Below are positions 53,501 through 59,521 of a stretch of 64,000 nt of DNA, piece by piece. The stretch comes from Verrucomicrobiaceae bacterium (GTDB lineage Bacteria > Verrucomicrobiota > Verrucomicrobiia > Verrucomicrobiales > Verrucomicrobiaceae). The stretch spans positions 1 through 64,000 of the forward strand of contig JAEUHK010000062.1 in assembly GCA_016795465.1 (NCBI GenBank), read 5' to 3'. Positions within the stretch are counted from its first letter, which is position 1. Each line of letters starts with the position of its first letter. The notes below the pieces were generated by a model that saw only the letters and a list, made by a program, of their open reading frames with translations, did no database searches and was not told the DNA's origin. Position numbers and translations under genes: made by a program.

Positions 53501-56057
53501 CATGGTGAAGGACATCAATCCCGGCAGTGTGAACTCCACGCCCTCCAATCTCCGCGCCATCGGTTCCACCCTCTACTTCACCGCCTCCACCGCCGCGAAC
53601 GGCACCGAGTTGTGGAAGTCCGACGGCACCTCCGCAGGCACCGTGCTCGTGATGGAGATCGCCGCAGGCGTCGCCAGCTCCTCTCCGGCCAATCTCACCG
53701 TCATCGGCTCCACCATCTACTTCTCCGCCAGCAACGGCCTCAACGGCACCGAGCTATGGAAGACAGACGGCACCACCACCACGATGGTCAAAGACATCTT
53801 TGCAGGCACTGTCAGCTCCTCCCCGGCTAACTTCGCAGCCATCGGCAGCACGCTTTACTTTTCCGCCGGCACAACGCTTCAGGGAACCGAGCTGTGGAAA
53901 AGTGACGGCACCAATGCTGGCACCGTGCTCGTCAGTGACATCCTCACAGGAGCAGCTTCTTCCTCCCCGCAGCTCCTGACCAACATCCAAGGCACGCTCT
54001 ACTTCACGGCCCTCACGGCCCAAGGTCGCGAGCTGTGGAAATCCGATGGCACCAGCTTGGGCACCTTCATCGTGGCAGACATCTGGCCCGGAACGTCCAG
54101 CTCATCCCCCTCAGCCATCGGAGCCATCGACCAAACACTTTTCATCCTCGCCACAGGCCAGGACATCGGCTCGGAGCTTTTCCGCTATTCCATCGGTGCA
54201 CCGGAGATCTCCATCGAGCAGCCTGCCGGAACGATCCTGGCAGATGGCCTGTCCACGGTCAGCTTCGGCGATGCCTCCGCGGCGAACCTCGGACTCCTGA
54301 CATTCACCTTGAAGAACATCGGCACTCAGGACCTTGCAAGCATCAGCGCCGTGGTCAGCGGCGCTCATTCGGCTGATTTTAGCGTCAGTCAGCTGCCATC
54401 CACGCTCGCCGCTGGCGGCAGCACCACGTTTACCGTCATGTTCAATCCGGCCGTGCTTGGCCTGCGCACCGCCATCCTCAGCATCGCCAGCGATGACAGC
54501 GATGAGAACCCGTTTGATATCGCCCTTGGAGGCAATGGTGTGCCCGCCGTTGTCGCGCCGGTGTTCCTAGGTTCAGGCGGCTCTTCCGGCAGCGGCACAG
54601 GCGGTGGTGTGGTGAATGCGCCGAACGGGAATGGAACAGGATCGCTCGGACGCTGGGAATCCCTCCGGGCTGGCGCGGTGCTCGCCAGCAACGGCCACAT
54701 CGCCTTCCGTGGGCACTTGGAGATTGGTAGCGGCACCCAGCCCGTAACCATGGGCGACTTCCAGGGCATCTGGCGCTTCGACGGCACCGATACGCGTCTC
54801 AAGGCCCGCAGCGGCTCGGCCGCTCCGGAGTCTGGCGGGGCACTTTTTGACATGCTGCCGCTCAATCCCGCCATCAGCCCCAACGGACTCATCACCTTCT
54901 ACGGCACCCTTCGCATGGGCACCGGTGCTCCGCCGGTCACCAGTGCGGACAATCTTGGTCTCTGGAGTGAGCTGGGTGGCGGCGCGGTGCGCCTCCTGCT
55001 GCGCAAAGGCGACACCATCGTCAGCGGCAAGACCTTCCGCAGCGGCTGGGCAATCAGCGGCTCCTCTGCAAACACCGTGGCCCTCAATGCGAAGCTCAGC
55101 AGCGGCACCGCCGTGATCCATCTCGATGTGAACACACCCTCCGTGCTGCTCACCGTCGTGGCCGAGGAAGGTCAAAACGCACCCGGCGGCGGCACCTGGG
55201 TGGCCCTTGATGGCAACTCCAGCGATCCGCGCCTCAGCGCCAACGGCGATCTCGGCTTCATCGGCTGGGAACTGGAAGGCGGCGCTTACATGCAGGGCAT
55301 CTACAGCCGCCTAAACAGCACTGCCGTGGGCACTTCCGGTGCCACGCTGCAGGCCCGCATGGGAGCCACGGCCCCCGGAACGAGCGGCGCCACCTTCTTC
55401 GCCTTCGAGCGTCCCACCGTCTTCAACGGTGGCATGGCTTTCCGTGGTTTCCTCAATCTCGATGGAGACAACGTCGGCGGCACCAAGGGCCAGGGCGTGT
55501 GGGCAGGATCCTTCGGCTCACTCGCGCCCGTCGTGCGCACGGGCGACACCACCGCACAGATCCCCACCATCCCGGCGAGCAGCAGCATCACCAGCGTGTG
55601 GAGTCCCTTCAGCAATGTGCTTGGGTCCATCACGATGCGCGTGGGTCTCAACGATGGCGTGAATGAGACACGCGCCATCATGGGCAGCACAGGAGGGACC
55701 ATGCGGGTGATCGCCAAAGTGGGAGACGCTGCGCCAGGACTCGCTGGCGAGACCTTCGCGAACTTCGACCATCCGGTCATCGGCGATGGCGACCAGGTGG
55801 CTTTCACCGCCTCCACCAACACAGGCACCTACGGCATCTGGAAGCAGGCCACCGGCGGCGGAGCGCTGAGCCTCGTCATGAAAGTGGGAGACATCATCAG
55901 CACAGGCACCGGCAACAAGGTCGTCGCCGAAATCGCCCTGCCAGGAGCGACGAGCGATGACCGGAAGTTTGAGGAGCGCTGCATGGATGCCACCGGCCGC
56001 CTGCTCATCCACGTCACCTTCTCGGATGGCACCACCAGCCTCCTGCTGGGCCAGTGA
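44595..56057 (+). CDS. Giant exported M36 metalloprotease with two 17-repeat ELWxxDGT blocks
   Basis: 3820 residues. A hydrophobic N-terminal segment (about 5-26) is a signal anchor or leader. FTP/PepSY-type propeptide (about 130-230). M36 fungalysin domain (about 400-715) with HEYGH at 506-510 and third ligand E533 in GEGWSDF, so the active site is intact. Then a BACON-like domain (748-832), a MAM/jelly-roll-like domain (836-1003), an Ig/cadherin-like domain (1005-1093) and a HYDIN-type domain (1095-1215). ELWxxDGT block 1 (1216-2094) follows, then two HYDIN-type domains, block 2 (2336-3199), another HYDIN-type domain, a Gly/Ser-rich linker (about 3318-3345) and a C-terminal domain with its own repeats (about 3346-3820). 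No LPxTG or PEP-CTERM sorting signal is seen. Probably a cell-surface or secreted protease/adhesin. Confidence 0.93.
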   Translation: MKTAPNRALWPLLAVLCVLIALMLWLPRGPEDSSKSTEAPKSTKRVKFTSEKPKPLPEIEVRGKHGQTDSPPENRAEAFAELKRQKPRLQAQFDEISGAPSYLQETGKFLTGKNPGKSAKQVVKDYVSQFPGLFGHDGTALDKAKLTREDVTAHNGMTTLVWQQQHGGVPLYNTIFKANVTQDGEVVTVSDHFLPDTTVAAAAEDGAADLTAAQAVSKAAAGLGDVVAAAEVVAVPGGEERQAFTAPKLSDVTARLTWFPISASEMQLSWDVVTTSLARNEMYQTIVDAESGELLYRRSLTADVSDASYRVYADAVTKQPFDSPFPFSPGHSTPSNVQPPEVPRQLLTLSAENLTASPEGWIPDGGTTTLGNNVQAHTDTNADNVPDLPRPTSPTRNFDFPVDFGQSPTTYKDALVTQLFYMNNWIHDKTYALGFTESAGNFQTNNFGKGGLGNDAVQADAQDGSGTNNANFNTPPDGSAGRMQMFLWTPADPDRDSDFDDEIIVHEYGHGVSNRLVGGGVLISALQTAGMGEGWSDFLALSLLSQPGDDVNGVHAKGGYSTYLLSGMDTNYYFGIRRYPYSPDMSKSPLTFKDIDPTQASPHTGIPLSPRYGGVSNGNPAQVHAQGETWCNMLWEMRRNLVIKHGHAVGNQLALQLVIDGMKLSPANPNFVQARDGILQADVVNNAGANLDEMWAGFAKRGLGFSATSPASSTTNGVVEAFDVPDDLFVTPNGVSSTVATRLSGPIEPSVHVYTLNNTGAVAIPWTAAKTQPWISLSATSGTLAPGASVEVHAQIQASVLNMTAGSYTDTVSFTNTLNSAVMTRQINLTVEPYTTLAASFTLDSDPLWSRNGQWAFGTTTGAVASDGSTDPTSGFTGVNVLGINLAGGYATTGVTPEYVTAGPVNLSGMTGNRVSFKRWLNASAPNFLLQTVEVSNDGTNWTTVWSNDAAIAESAWSTQTVPLGAVADNQSAVYVRWGHRITGIPTSRAGWNIDDIEFRTSSTVTTLTADAQHLSTAQGTPVSFTLTGTNTAAPAAAKIFAVTGLPNHGSITGTAPNLTYTPDAGYYGTDSLSFTVTSGGLTSSPANVVFTVGAGAPVMAVALAGGTPLPDGTSTLNFGNLMNGSGKTLRLVISNTGGGPLTLGAPTRDGVNSGEFTNSTLTATRLEPGAIALLDVTWRPLQPNTRRAALHISSNDPARTSYDIALEGFASLPAGGVMLAEDINQTQNGLLPAQGVTLGGVAYFPANTLDQGLEMWRSDGTTAGTFMVRDLTVGSIGGVTSSANGTLAVLGGAVYFSGNSGSTGGELFKTDGSSAGTVLVRDIFPGVSSSFPTLMTPAGGIMYFVATDSNGAELWKTDGTAAGTVMVKNVNGTTASSSIANLVVAGSTLYFTANDGTSGVELWKSDGTTAGTVRVKDIVVGSGGSSPANLAAIGSSVVFAANNGINGTELWVSDGTDAGTVMLADINTDAASSFPARMTAFAGKVFFTATSAIGGTELWSTDGTPGGTAEFIDIQTGPGSSSPDVLTVVGSALYFSAFDAAGREPWITDGTLAGTRMVADVVFGGMSSTPVRFTSAAGTVFFAANGDGASDLELWRTNGTPATTLRVKDIYLGATGSSLGNFMSIGSLLVFSANDGLNGQEPWVSDGTENGTFMLLDGQNGTSNAAIANLRNVNGILMFSAADGVNGQELWKSTDGTPANTVLSANINTATGASSSPANFAHIGTTLYFAASNGTGSGQFGTELYRSLTTGTGATLVRDIFSGASSSNPANLTAVGTTLYFSATDTAANGSELWISTDGTSANTTLVKNINTIANTGSSISNMVDFNGVLYFSANDGVAGQELWRSDGTDAGTVMVMDINPGTAGSSPGNMRVFGTTLYFTATTAANGTELWKTDGTTTSLVMDINVGTASGSVGNLTVVGTNLFFSASNGTGAGQHSGELWKTDGTTTVMVKDIFVGSGGSFPSNFLNFGGVLYFAANNGITTGLNGNELWKSDGTEAGTVLVADVVPGTTSSSPTLLTDAGNGTFYFTALTTAAGRELWKSDGTAGGTVFVSDILPGTGSSNPSNLTLSGNLLYFTARGPDLGLSELFSIDVRPFEDIVVQYPHGTDLVDGSSTVDFGSLPAGQTTSRIFTVKNTGTQPLTFTSLSLTGPDAARFTLPAVTLTTLNTGASTSFSISFTAATVGANTATLRVESTDPDENPFDITLTATVTDAPEIVIEQPVGTPRLDGSGTIAFAESPVGTSVMRTLTLRNNGTLALNVTGMSITGPNAAEFITTGAAVSLPAGSSTSFDVTFTPAGDGARVAWLQLYSNDADEPVYDLYLTGIGHTIFPGLPQLMKDVGNQGASSSLTSMTAYGGAVYFATTSAAAGTELWKTDGTAAGTVMVKDINPGAVSSSPQNLIVVGGVLYFSAIGSGGTDRELWRSDGTSAGTVRVKDIFPGTSASNPSNMVDFNGTLFFAAADSGANGTELWKSDGTDAGTVLVSNINTAANSSSSPANLTVVGSTLYFTANGSAASGLELWKTDGTGAGTMLVKDINPGAATSSPFLLRAVNGRLVLAATTPTEGTELWASDGTNAGTVLVTDLTPGAASTTFTNLFVHGSGSFMFFTPTSATYGTELWRTDGTTAGTMLVKDINPGTNSSSVANASITPNGLVFSASNGINGSELWISDGTDAGTYMLLEINPGSASSTPSNFRMVGSQLFFTAFSPAAGVELWRSDFTPGGTYMVQDSIPGTGSFTASSLVQLGSVAVFQGFDPLNGSELWITDGTAAGTRIVADLTLGTQGSGATTFTIHNGRLYLGAADVAGGNELWSVNGAAGSPAQLRDIFAGTGSSSPNGFTSVGSTLYFAAADGPNGRELWKTDGTPAGTVLVKNIASGIGTSNPLNLAAVGSTLYFAALDTTTVGIELWKSDGTNAGTVLVKDISPAVGTNSSPANLTDVSGTLFFSATDGVNGIELWKSDGTSAGTVMVKDINPGSVNSTPSNLRAIGSTLYFTASTAANGTELWKSDGTSAGTVLVMEIAAGVASSSPANLTVIGSTIYFSASNGLNGTELWKTDGTTTTMVKDIFAGTVSSSPANFAAIGSTLYFSAGTTLQGTELWKSDGTNAGTVLVSDILTGAASSSPQLLTNIQGTLYFTALTAQGRELWKSDGTSLGTFIVADIWPGTSSSSPSAIGAIDQTLFILATGQDIGSELFRYSIGAPEISIEQPAGTILADGLSTVSFGDASAANLGLLTFTLKNIGTQDLASISAVVSGAHSADFSVSQLPSTLAAGGSTTFTVMFNPAVLGLRTAILSIASDDSDENPFDIALGGNGVPAVVAPVFLGSGGSSGSGTGGGVVNAPNGNGTGSLGRWESLRAGAVLASNGHIAFRGHLEIGSGTQPVTMGDFQGIWRFDGTDTRLKARSGSAAPESGGALFDMLPLNPAISPNGLITFYGTLRMGTGAPPVTSADNLGLWSELGGGAVRLLLRKGDTIVSGKTFRSGWAISGSSANTVALNAKLSSGTAVIHLDVNTPSVLLTVVAEEGQNAPGGGTWVALDGNSSDPRLSANGDLGFIGWELEGGAYMQGIYSRLNSTAVGTSGATLQARMGATAPGTSGATFFAFERPTVFNGGMAFRGFLNLDGDNVGGTKGQGVWAGSFGSLAPVVRTGDTTAQIPTIPASSSITSVWSPFSNVLGSITMRVGLNDGVNETRAIMGSTGGTMRVIAKVGDAAPGLAGETFANFDHPVIGDGDQVAFTASTNTGTYGIWKQATGGGALSLVMKVGDIISTGTGNKVVAEIALPGATSDDRKFEERCMDATGRLLIHVTFSDGTTSLLLGQ
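48241..50876 (+). repeat. ELWxxDGT repeat block 1 (17 copies plus a degenerate SELF end)
   Basis: Codes for residues about 1216-2094. I count seventeen units of about 51 residues ending in a form of ELWKSDGTxAGTVMVKDI, with variants LEMWRSDGT, REPWITDGT and TELYRSLTTGT. The eighteenth position is degenerate (SELFSIDV). At DNA level the units share a GAGCTNTGGAAA-like core followed by a GATGGCAC stretch. Confidence 0.85.
51600..54190 (+). repeat. ELWxxDGT repeat block 2 (17 copies plus a degenerate SELF end)
   Basis: Codes for residues about 2336-3199. Again seventeen units and again a terminal SELF variant (SELFRYSI). Units are slightly more regular than in block 1 (TELWKTDGTAAGTVMVKDI, IELWKSDGTSAGTVMVKDI); variants are VELWRSDFTPGGT and NELWSVNGAAG. 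A HYDIN-type domain starting APEISIEQPAG follows, matching the APEIVIEQPVG domain that precedes the block. Confidence 0.85.
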
Positions 56058-56116
56058 GTGACGCGCCGTCGTTTCGTGTGAGGGCTTGCATGGCCCTTGC
56101 GCAGCGCCTGCGTCAC
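56058..56116. terminator. Possible terminator-like nested hairpin after the giant gene
   Basis: GTGACGC (56058-56064) pairs with GCGTCAC (56110-56116), and inside it AGGGC pairs with GCCCT around a TTGCATG loop. It starts right after the giant gene's stop codon. No T-run, so a terminator is only a possibility. Confidence 0.3.
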
Positions 56117-56131
56117 CGCTAAACCCGGCGC

Positions 56132-57328
56132 ATGCTTCTCCGCATCGTATTCTGGCTCGTCGCCCTCGTCCCGCTCGCGTGGTGGCTGGATCGTGAGCAA
56201 AGCGCCGGCCGTTTTCAGCGTGTGGACGAGTTGTTCCTCGATTTCCTCGTGGCGAACTCGCGTGAGAAACTCACCACGCCTGATCCGGCCGCGAAGAAGG
56301 ACGAGGTGCTGCTCATCCGGCTCGATCCGGCCGAGCGGGATGAATACGCCGGATGGCCCGCGCAACCCATCGACTGGCAGATGATCCTCAAAGGCATCCG
56401 TGAGGCGGAGTCCGCGGTCGTTGTGATCCCCGAGCCGCTGAGCTGGGGCAAGCCCTCGCCTGAGTTCATTCCCGCGCTCGCCGAGAGCATGGTGCCCCTC
56501 GCGGGTCTTGTGTTTGGAGTGGAAGCGCAACTGGCCGAAAACTTCACCGGCCCAGCCTTCACCGGCGGGCTCGATGAGGTCTTCCCGCGCTTTGTAAAGG
56601 CTGGTGGCGATTTGCATCTCGCGCCCACCTTCTCTGCCTTGGTCACCGCGCCTGATGAACAACTCCGCCGCCATGGCGAGCTAGGCCTGCTGGTCGAAAA
56701 AAGCCTTCCATATGTGCTGCGTGAGGGTGACACCTTGATGCCCGGTGTGCTCGCCCAGGCTCTTGCGCGACACACGCACACACCTTATGCCACTCATCGG
56801 TTGCTGTTGGGCCCGGGCGCGGGTGCTTACCTGCAAAATGGACTCTTCGTTCCGCTGCAAAACAACGGTGAGGTGGCCTTCGACGCCAAAGCCGATGTTC
56901 ACGGCATAAACGCACTCGACTTTCTCTCCGGCGGCCTCGCCGATGCCTTGTCACAGGAAAACAAAGCCCGCATCAAGAACGCTAAAATCATCGTGATCGG
57001 CACGGATGACAAAACGCAGCCTGGAGCCGTCCGGGCTCATGCGCAGGCTCTCGCCAGCATTTTGAGCCTGCCGCGTTTGCGGGTGCTTGCTCGCTTGGAG
57101 CAGATCATCCTCTGGAGTCTTGCTGCGCTGGCGGGCTTGTGGATCGTTCTGCGCACGCCCCGGCAAAAAGCACCCATGCGTGGTTTTTTCTTCATCTTCC
57201 TCACCATCGTCGCCGGCTTTCTGGCCTTCCAGACCACGCTGCTCTGGTTCCCTCCCACGATGCCGGTGGCTCTTCTCTCCGCCTCTGCCATCATCGGCAG
57301 TCTTGTTGGTCGTCGTCATGTTGCGTGA
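56132..57328 (+). CDS. CHASE2-like extracytoplasmic sensor protein without output domain
   Basis: 398 residues. An N-terminal transmembrane helix (about 3-19), an extracytoplasmic domain of about 300 residues, then three C-terminal transmembrane helices (about 320-340, 349-368 and 373-392). The domain start RVDELFLDFLVANSREKL and the pattern KNAKIIVIGTDDKTQPGAVRAHAQALASIL recall CHASE2 sensor domains, which close with a similar strand and AHAQA helix before three membrane helices. No kinase, cyclase or GGDEF follows; the protein ends after the membrane helices. The next gene starts 11 bp before its stop, so they are coupled. Confidence 0.6.
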   Translation: MLLRIVFWLVALVPLAWWLDREQSAGRFQRVDELFLDFLVANSREKLTTPDPAAKKDEVLLIRLDPAERDEYAGWPAQPIDWQMILKGIREAESAVVVIPEPLSWGKPSPEFIPALAESMVPLAGLVFGVEAQLAENFTGPAFTGGLDEVFPRFVKAGGDLHLAPTFSALVTAPDEQLRRHGELGLLVEKSLPYVLREGDTLMPGVLAQALARHTHTPYATHRLLLGPGAGAYLQNGLFVPLQNNGEVAFDAKADVHGINALDFLSGGLADALSQENKARIKNAKIIVIGTDDKTQPGAVRAHAQALASILSLPRLRVLARLEQIILWSLAALAGLWIVLRTPRQKAPMRGFFFIFLTIVAGFLAFQTTLLWFPPTMPVALLSASAIIGSLVGRRHVA

Positions 57329-58106
57329 TTTTCTGCAAGCCTCTGGCTGGCCTAAAAGCCTTCAAATGTTCCTCGGCATCGCTTCCGAGAACTGGCTGCG
57401 CTATGCTCTCGTCGCCAGCACCGCGTGGTTGCTGGCTTATGTGATTTTCAAGAAGCGCTGGTGGCACCGGAAGATCATCCAAAAGGCTCCAACTGGCGCT
57501 GATGTGCGTCGGGAGATGAAATGGTCCGTGCTCACCGCCCTCATCTACGGCCTTGTCGGAGTGGTGACGATCCTCGCCGGTAAAACCTGGGGCTGGCAGA
57601 TGTATCGGCGGATCGATTCGCATGGCTGGGCGTGGTTCTTCGCCAGCATCGGCATCGCCATCGTGGTGCATGACACCTGGTTCTACTGGACGCACCGGCT
57701 CATGCATCACCGCCGGCTCTTCAAGCTCTTCCACCGCGTTCATCACGAGAGCACGAATCCCACGCCATGGGCCGCCTACTGCTTTGCACCGCTGGAGGCC
57801 ATGGCGCAGGCCTGCATCTTTCCATTGCTGGCGTTCACCGTGCCGATGCATCCGCTGGCCTTCTTTGCCTTCATGATCTGGCAGATCGTCTTCAATGTCA
57901 TCGGTCACACCGGCTATGAATACTTTCCAAAGTGGCTGATGCGCTCCTGGCTGGGCAAAATACTCAACACGCCCACCAACCACGTCCAGCACCACGAAAA
58001 GATGCGAGGGAACTACGGCCTGTACTTCAACGTCTGGGATCGCCTCATGGGCACAAACCACGCCGATTACGAGAGGCGCTTCCACGAGGTCACGCACCGG
58101 CCCTGA
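57318..58106 (+). CDS. Fatty acid hydroxylase/sterol desaturase superfamily protein
   Basis: 262 residues, a polytopic membrane protein. The diiron His boxes are present: HDTWFYWTHRLMHH, FHRVHHES and NHVQHHEKMRGNYG, with HTGYE between. The family inserts hydroxyl groups or double bonds in fatty acids, sterols or carotenoids using O2. The start ATG at 57318 overlaps the upstream gene by 11 bp; ATG 57366 is an alternative. The open frame runs further back to 57087, but that part is the shadow of the CHASE2-like gene. Confidence 0.88.
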   Translation: MLRDFLQASGWPKSLQMFLGIASENWLRYALVASTAWLLAYVIFKKRWWHRKIIQKAPTGADVRREMKWSVLTALIYGLVGVVTILAGKTWGWQMYRRIDSHGWAWFFASIGIAIVVHDTWFYWTHRLMHHRRLFKLFHRVHHESTNPTPWAAYCFAPLEAMAQACIFPLLAFTVPMHPLAFFAFMIWQIVFNVIGHTGYEYFPKWLMRSWLGKILNTPTNHVQHHEKMRGNYGLYFNVWDRLMGTNHADYERRFHEVTHRP

Positions 58107-58151
58107 GCGTGCCGCAGGAAACGGCGCCTGGTTTTCGTTTAGCCTGGCACC

Positions 58152-59507
58152 ATGAGCCATCCCACACCGTCCCGCCGCGCCTTTCTCCAGACCTCCGCCG
58201 CCGCTTTCGGCTTTCAATTCGTCCCCGCGCACGTCGTGCGGGCTCAAAGCGGTTCACGGGTGCCTTCGGAGAAGATTCGCATCGCGGTGATCGGCTGCGG
58301 AGGCCGTGGTGCAGTCGATTTGAAGGGCGTCTCGGGTGAGGACATCGTGGCGCTGTGTGATGTGGACGACATTCGTGCGGCGAAGAGCTTCGAGGAGCAT
58401 CCGAAGGCAAAGCGCTTCAAGGACTTCCGCCAGATGTTCGACAAGATGGCCAATGAGATCGACGCCGTCGTCGTCGCAACGCCAGACCACACGCATGCGG
58501 CGGCCTGCCTTCCGGCGATTGATCTCGGGAAGCATGTGTATTGCGAAAAGCCGCTCGCGCACACGGTCAAGGAGGTGCGCCGTTTGAGAAAGGCGGCGCA
58601 GGAGAAGAAGGTCATCACGCAGGTCGGCAATCAGGGCCACTCCTCGCACACGATCCGGCTTTTCGTCGAAATGGTGCAGGCGGGCGCCATCGGCAACATC
58701 AGCGAGATCCACGCGGGCTGTGACGCCTTCCGCGAGGTCTATTGCCGCATCGGCAAACCGGCATCACCGCCCGCCGAAGTGCCTAAAAACCTCGATTGGG
58801 ACCTGTGGCTCGGCCCCTTGAAGGCGCACGCGTATGAACCGGCCGCCGTGCCCTTCGCGTGGCGTGGCTTCAGCGCCTACGGGAACGGCTGCATCGCCGA
58901 CTGGATCTGCCACATTGTCGATCCGAGCTACTGGGCGCTCGATCTTGGCTCGCCGACGGCCATCACCGCGGAGGTCAGCGGCTATGATCCAGTCAAAGAT
59001 GCCGCTTTGTACCCGCGTGGCAGCCGCATCACCTTCGAGTTTGCGGGCAAAGGCTCGCGCGGCCCGGTGAAGCTCGTCTGGCACGATGGCGACATGACGA
59101 TCCCGGCTCCGCCGGAGCTCGAGGAGGACAAGCGCAAGGTTGTCGGCATCGGCGCGGTCATCATCGGTGATAAAGGCAAGATCATGCACGGATCGCACGG
59201 TGCGGGCAGCGTGCGCATCATCCCCGAATCGAAGATGAAGGCCTTCACCATGCCGAAGGAGACACTTCCACGTGTCGAAAAAGGCGATCACCACCAGGAC
59301 TGGCTCGATGCCATTCGTGCGAACCGCCCCGCGGGCTCGCCCTTTGAATACGGCGGTGCCTTGAGCGAGATCGGCCTGCTCGGTATGATCGCGATCCGAC
59401 ATGCCGGTCAGCGCCTTGAATGGGACAATGACGCCGTCGCGTTCAAAAATGCGCCGTCCGCGAATGCGCTGCTCGACAAGGAATATCGCCCAGGCTGGGC
59501 CGTGTGA
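58152..59507 (+). CDS. Gfo/Idh/MocA oxidoreductase with Tat signal, copy 3
   Basis: 451 residues. Twin-arginine leader SRRAFLQTSAAAFGFQFV, then Rossmann motif IAVIGCGGRGAVDL, VATPDHTHAAACL and CEKPLAHTVKEVRRL with the catalytic Lys, then GNQGHSSHTIRLFVE. It is closely related in layout to copy 1 at 26756 (both have Q-G-H-S-S in the same place). The substrate is probably a sugar derivative but is not assignable. It is followed directly by the gamma-glutamyltransferase gene. Confidence 0.92.
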   Translation: MSHPTPSRRAFLQTSAAAFGFQFVPAHVVRAQSGSRVPSEKIRIAVIGCGGRGAVDLKGVSGEDIVALCDVDDIRAAKSFEEHPKAKRFKDFRQMFDKMANEIDAVVVATPDHTHAAACLPAIDLGKHVYCEKPLAHTVKEVRRLRKAAQEKKVITQVGNQGHSSHTIRLFVEMVQAGAIGNISEIHAGCDAFREVYCRIGKPASPPAEVPKNLDWDLWLGPLKAHAYEPAAVPFAWRGFSAYGNGCIADWICHIVDPSYWALDLGSPTAITAEVSGYDPVKDAALYPRGSRITFEFAGKGSRGPVKLVWHDGDMTIPAPPELEEDKRKVVGIGAVIIGDKGKIMHGSHGAGSVRIIPESKMKAFTMPKETLPRVEKGDHHQDWLDAIRANRPAGSPFEYGGALSEIGLLGMIAIRHAGQRLEWDNDAVAFKNAPSANALLDKEYRPGWAV

Positions 59508-59521
59508 GTCCGACACCTCTC

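Noticed and set aside
48241-54190. Repeats in the giant gene as a CRISPR array or satellite
   Set aside because: The units are about 150 bp, imperfect, in one open frame and code for the ELWxxDGT motif; there are no short identical repeats with unique spacers.
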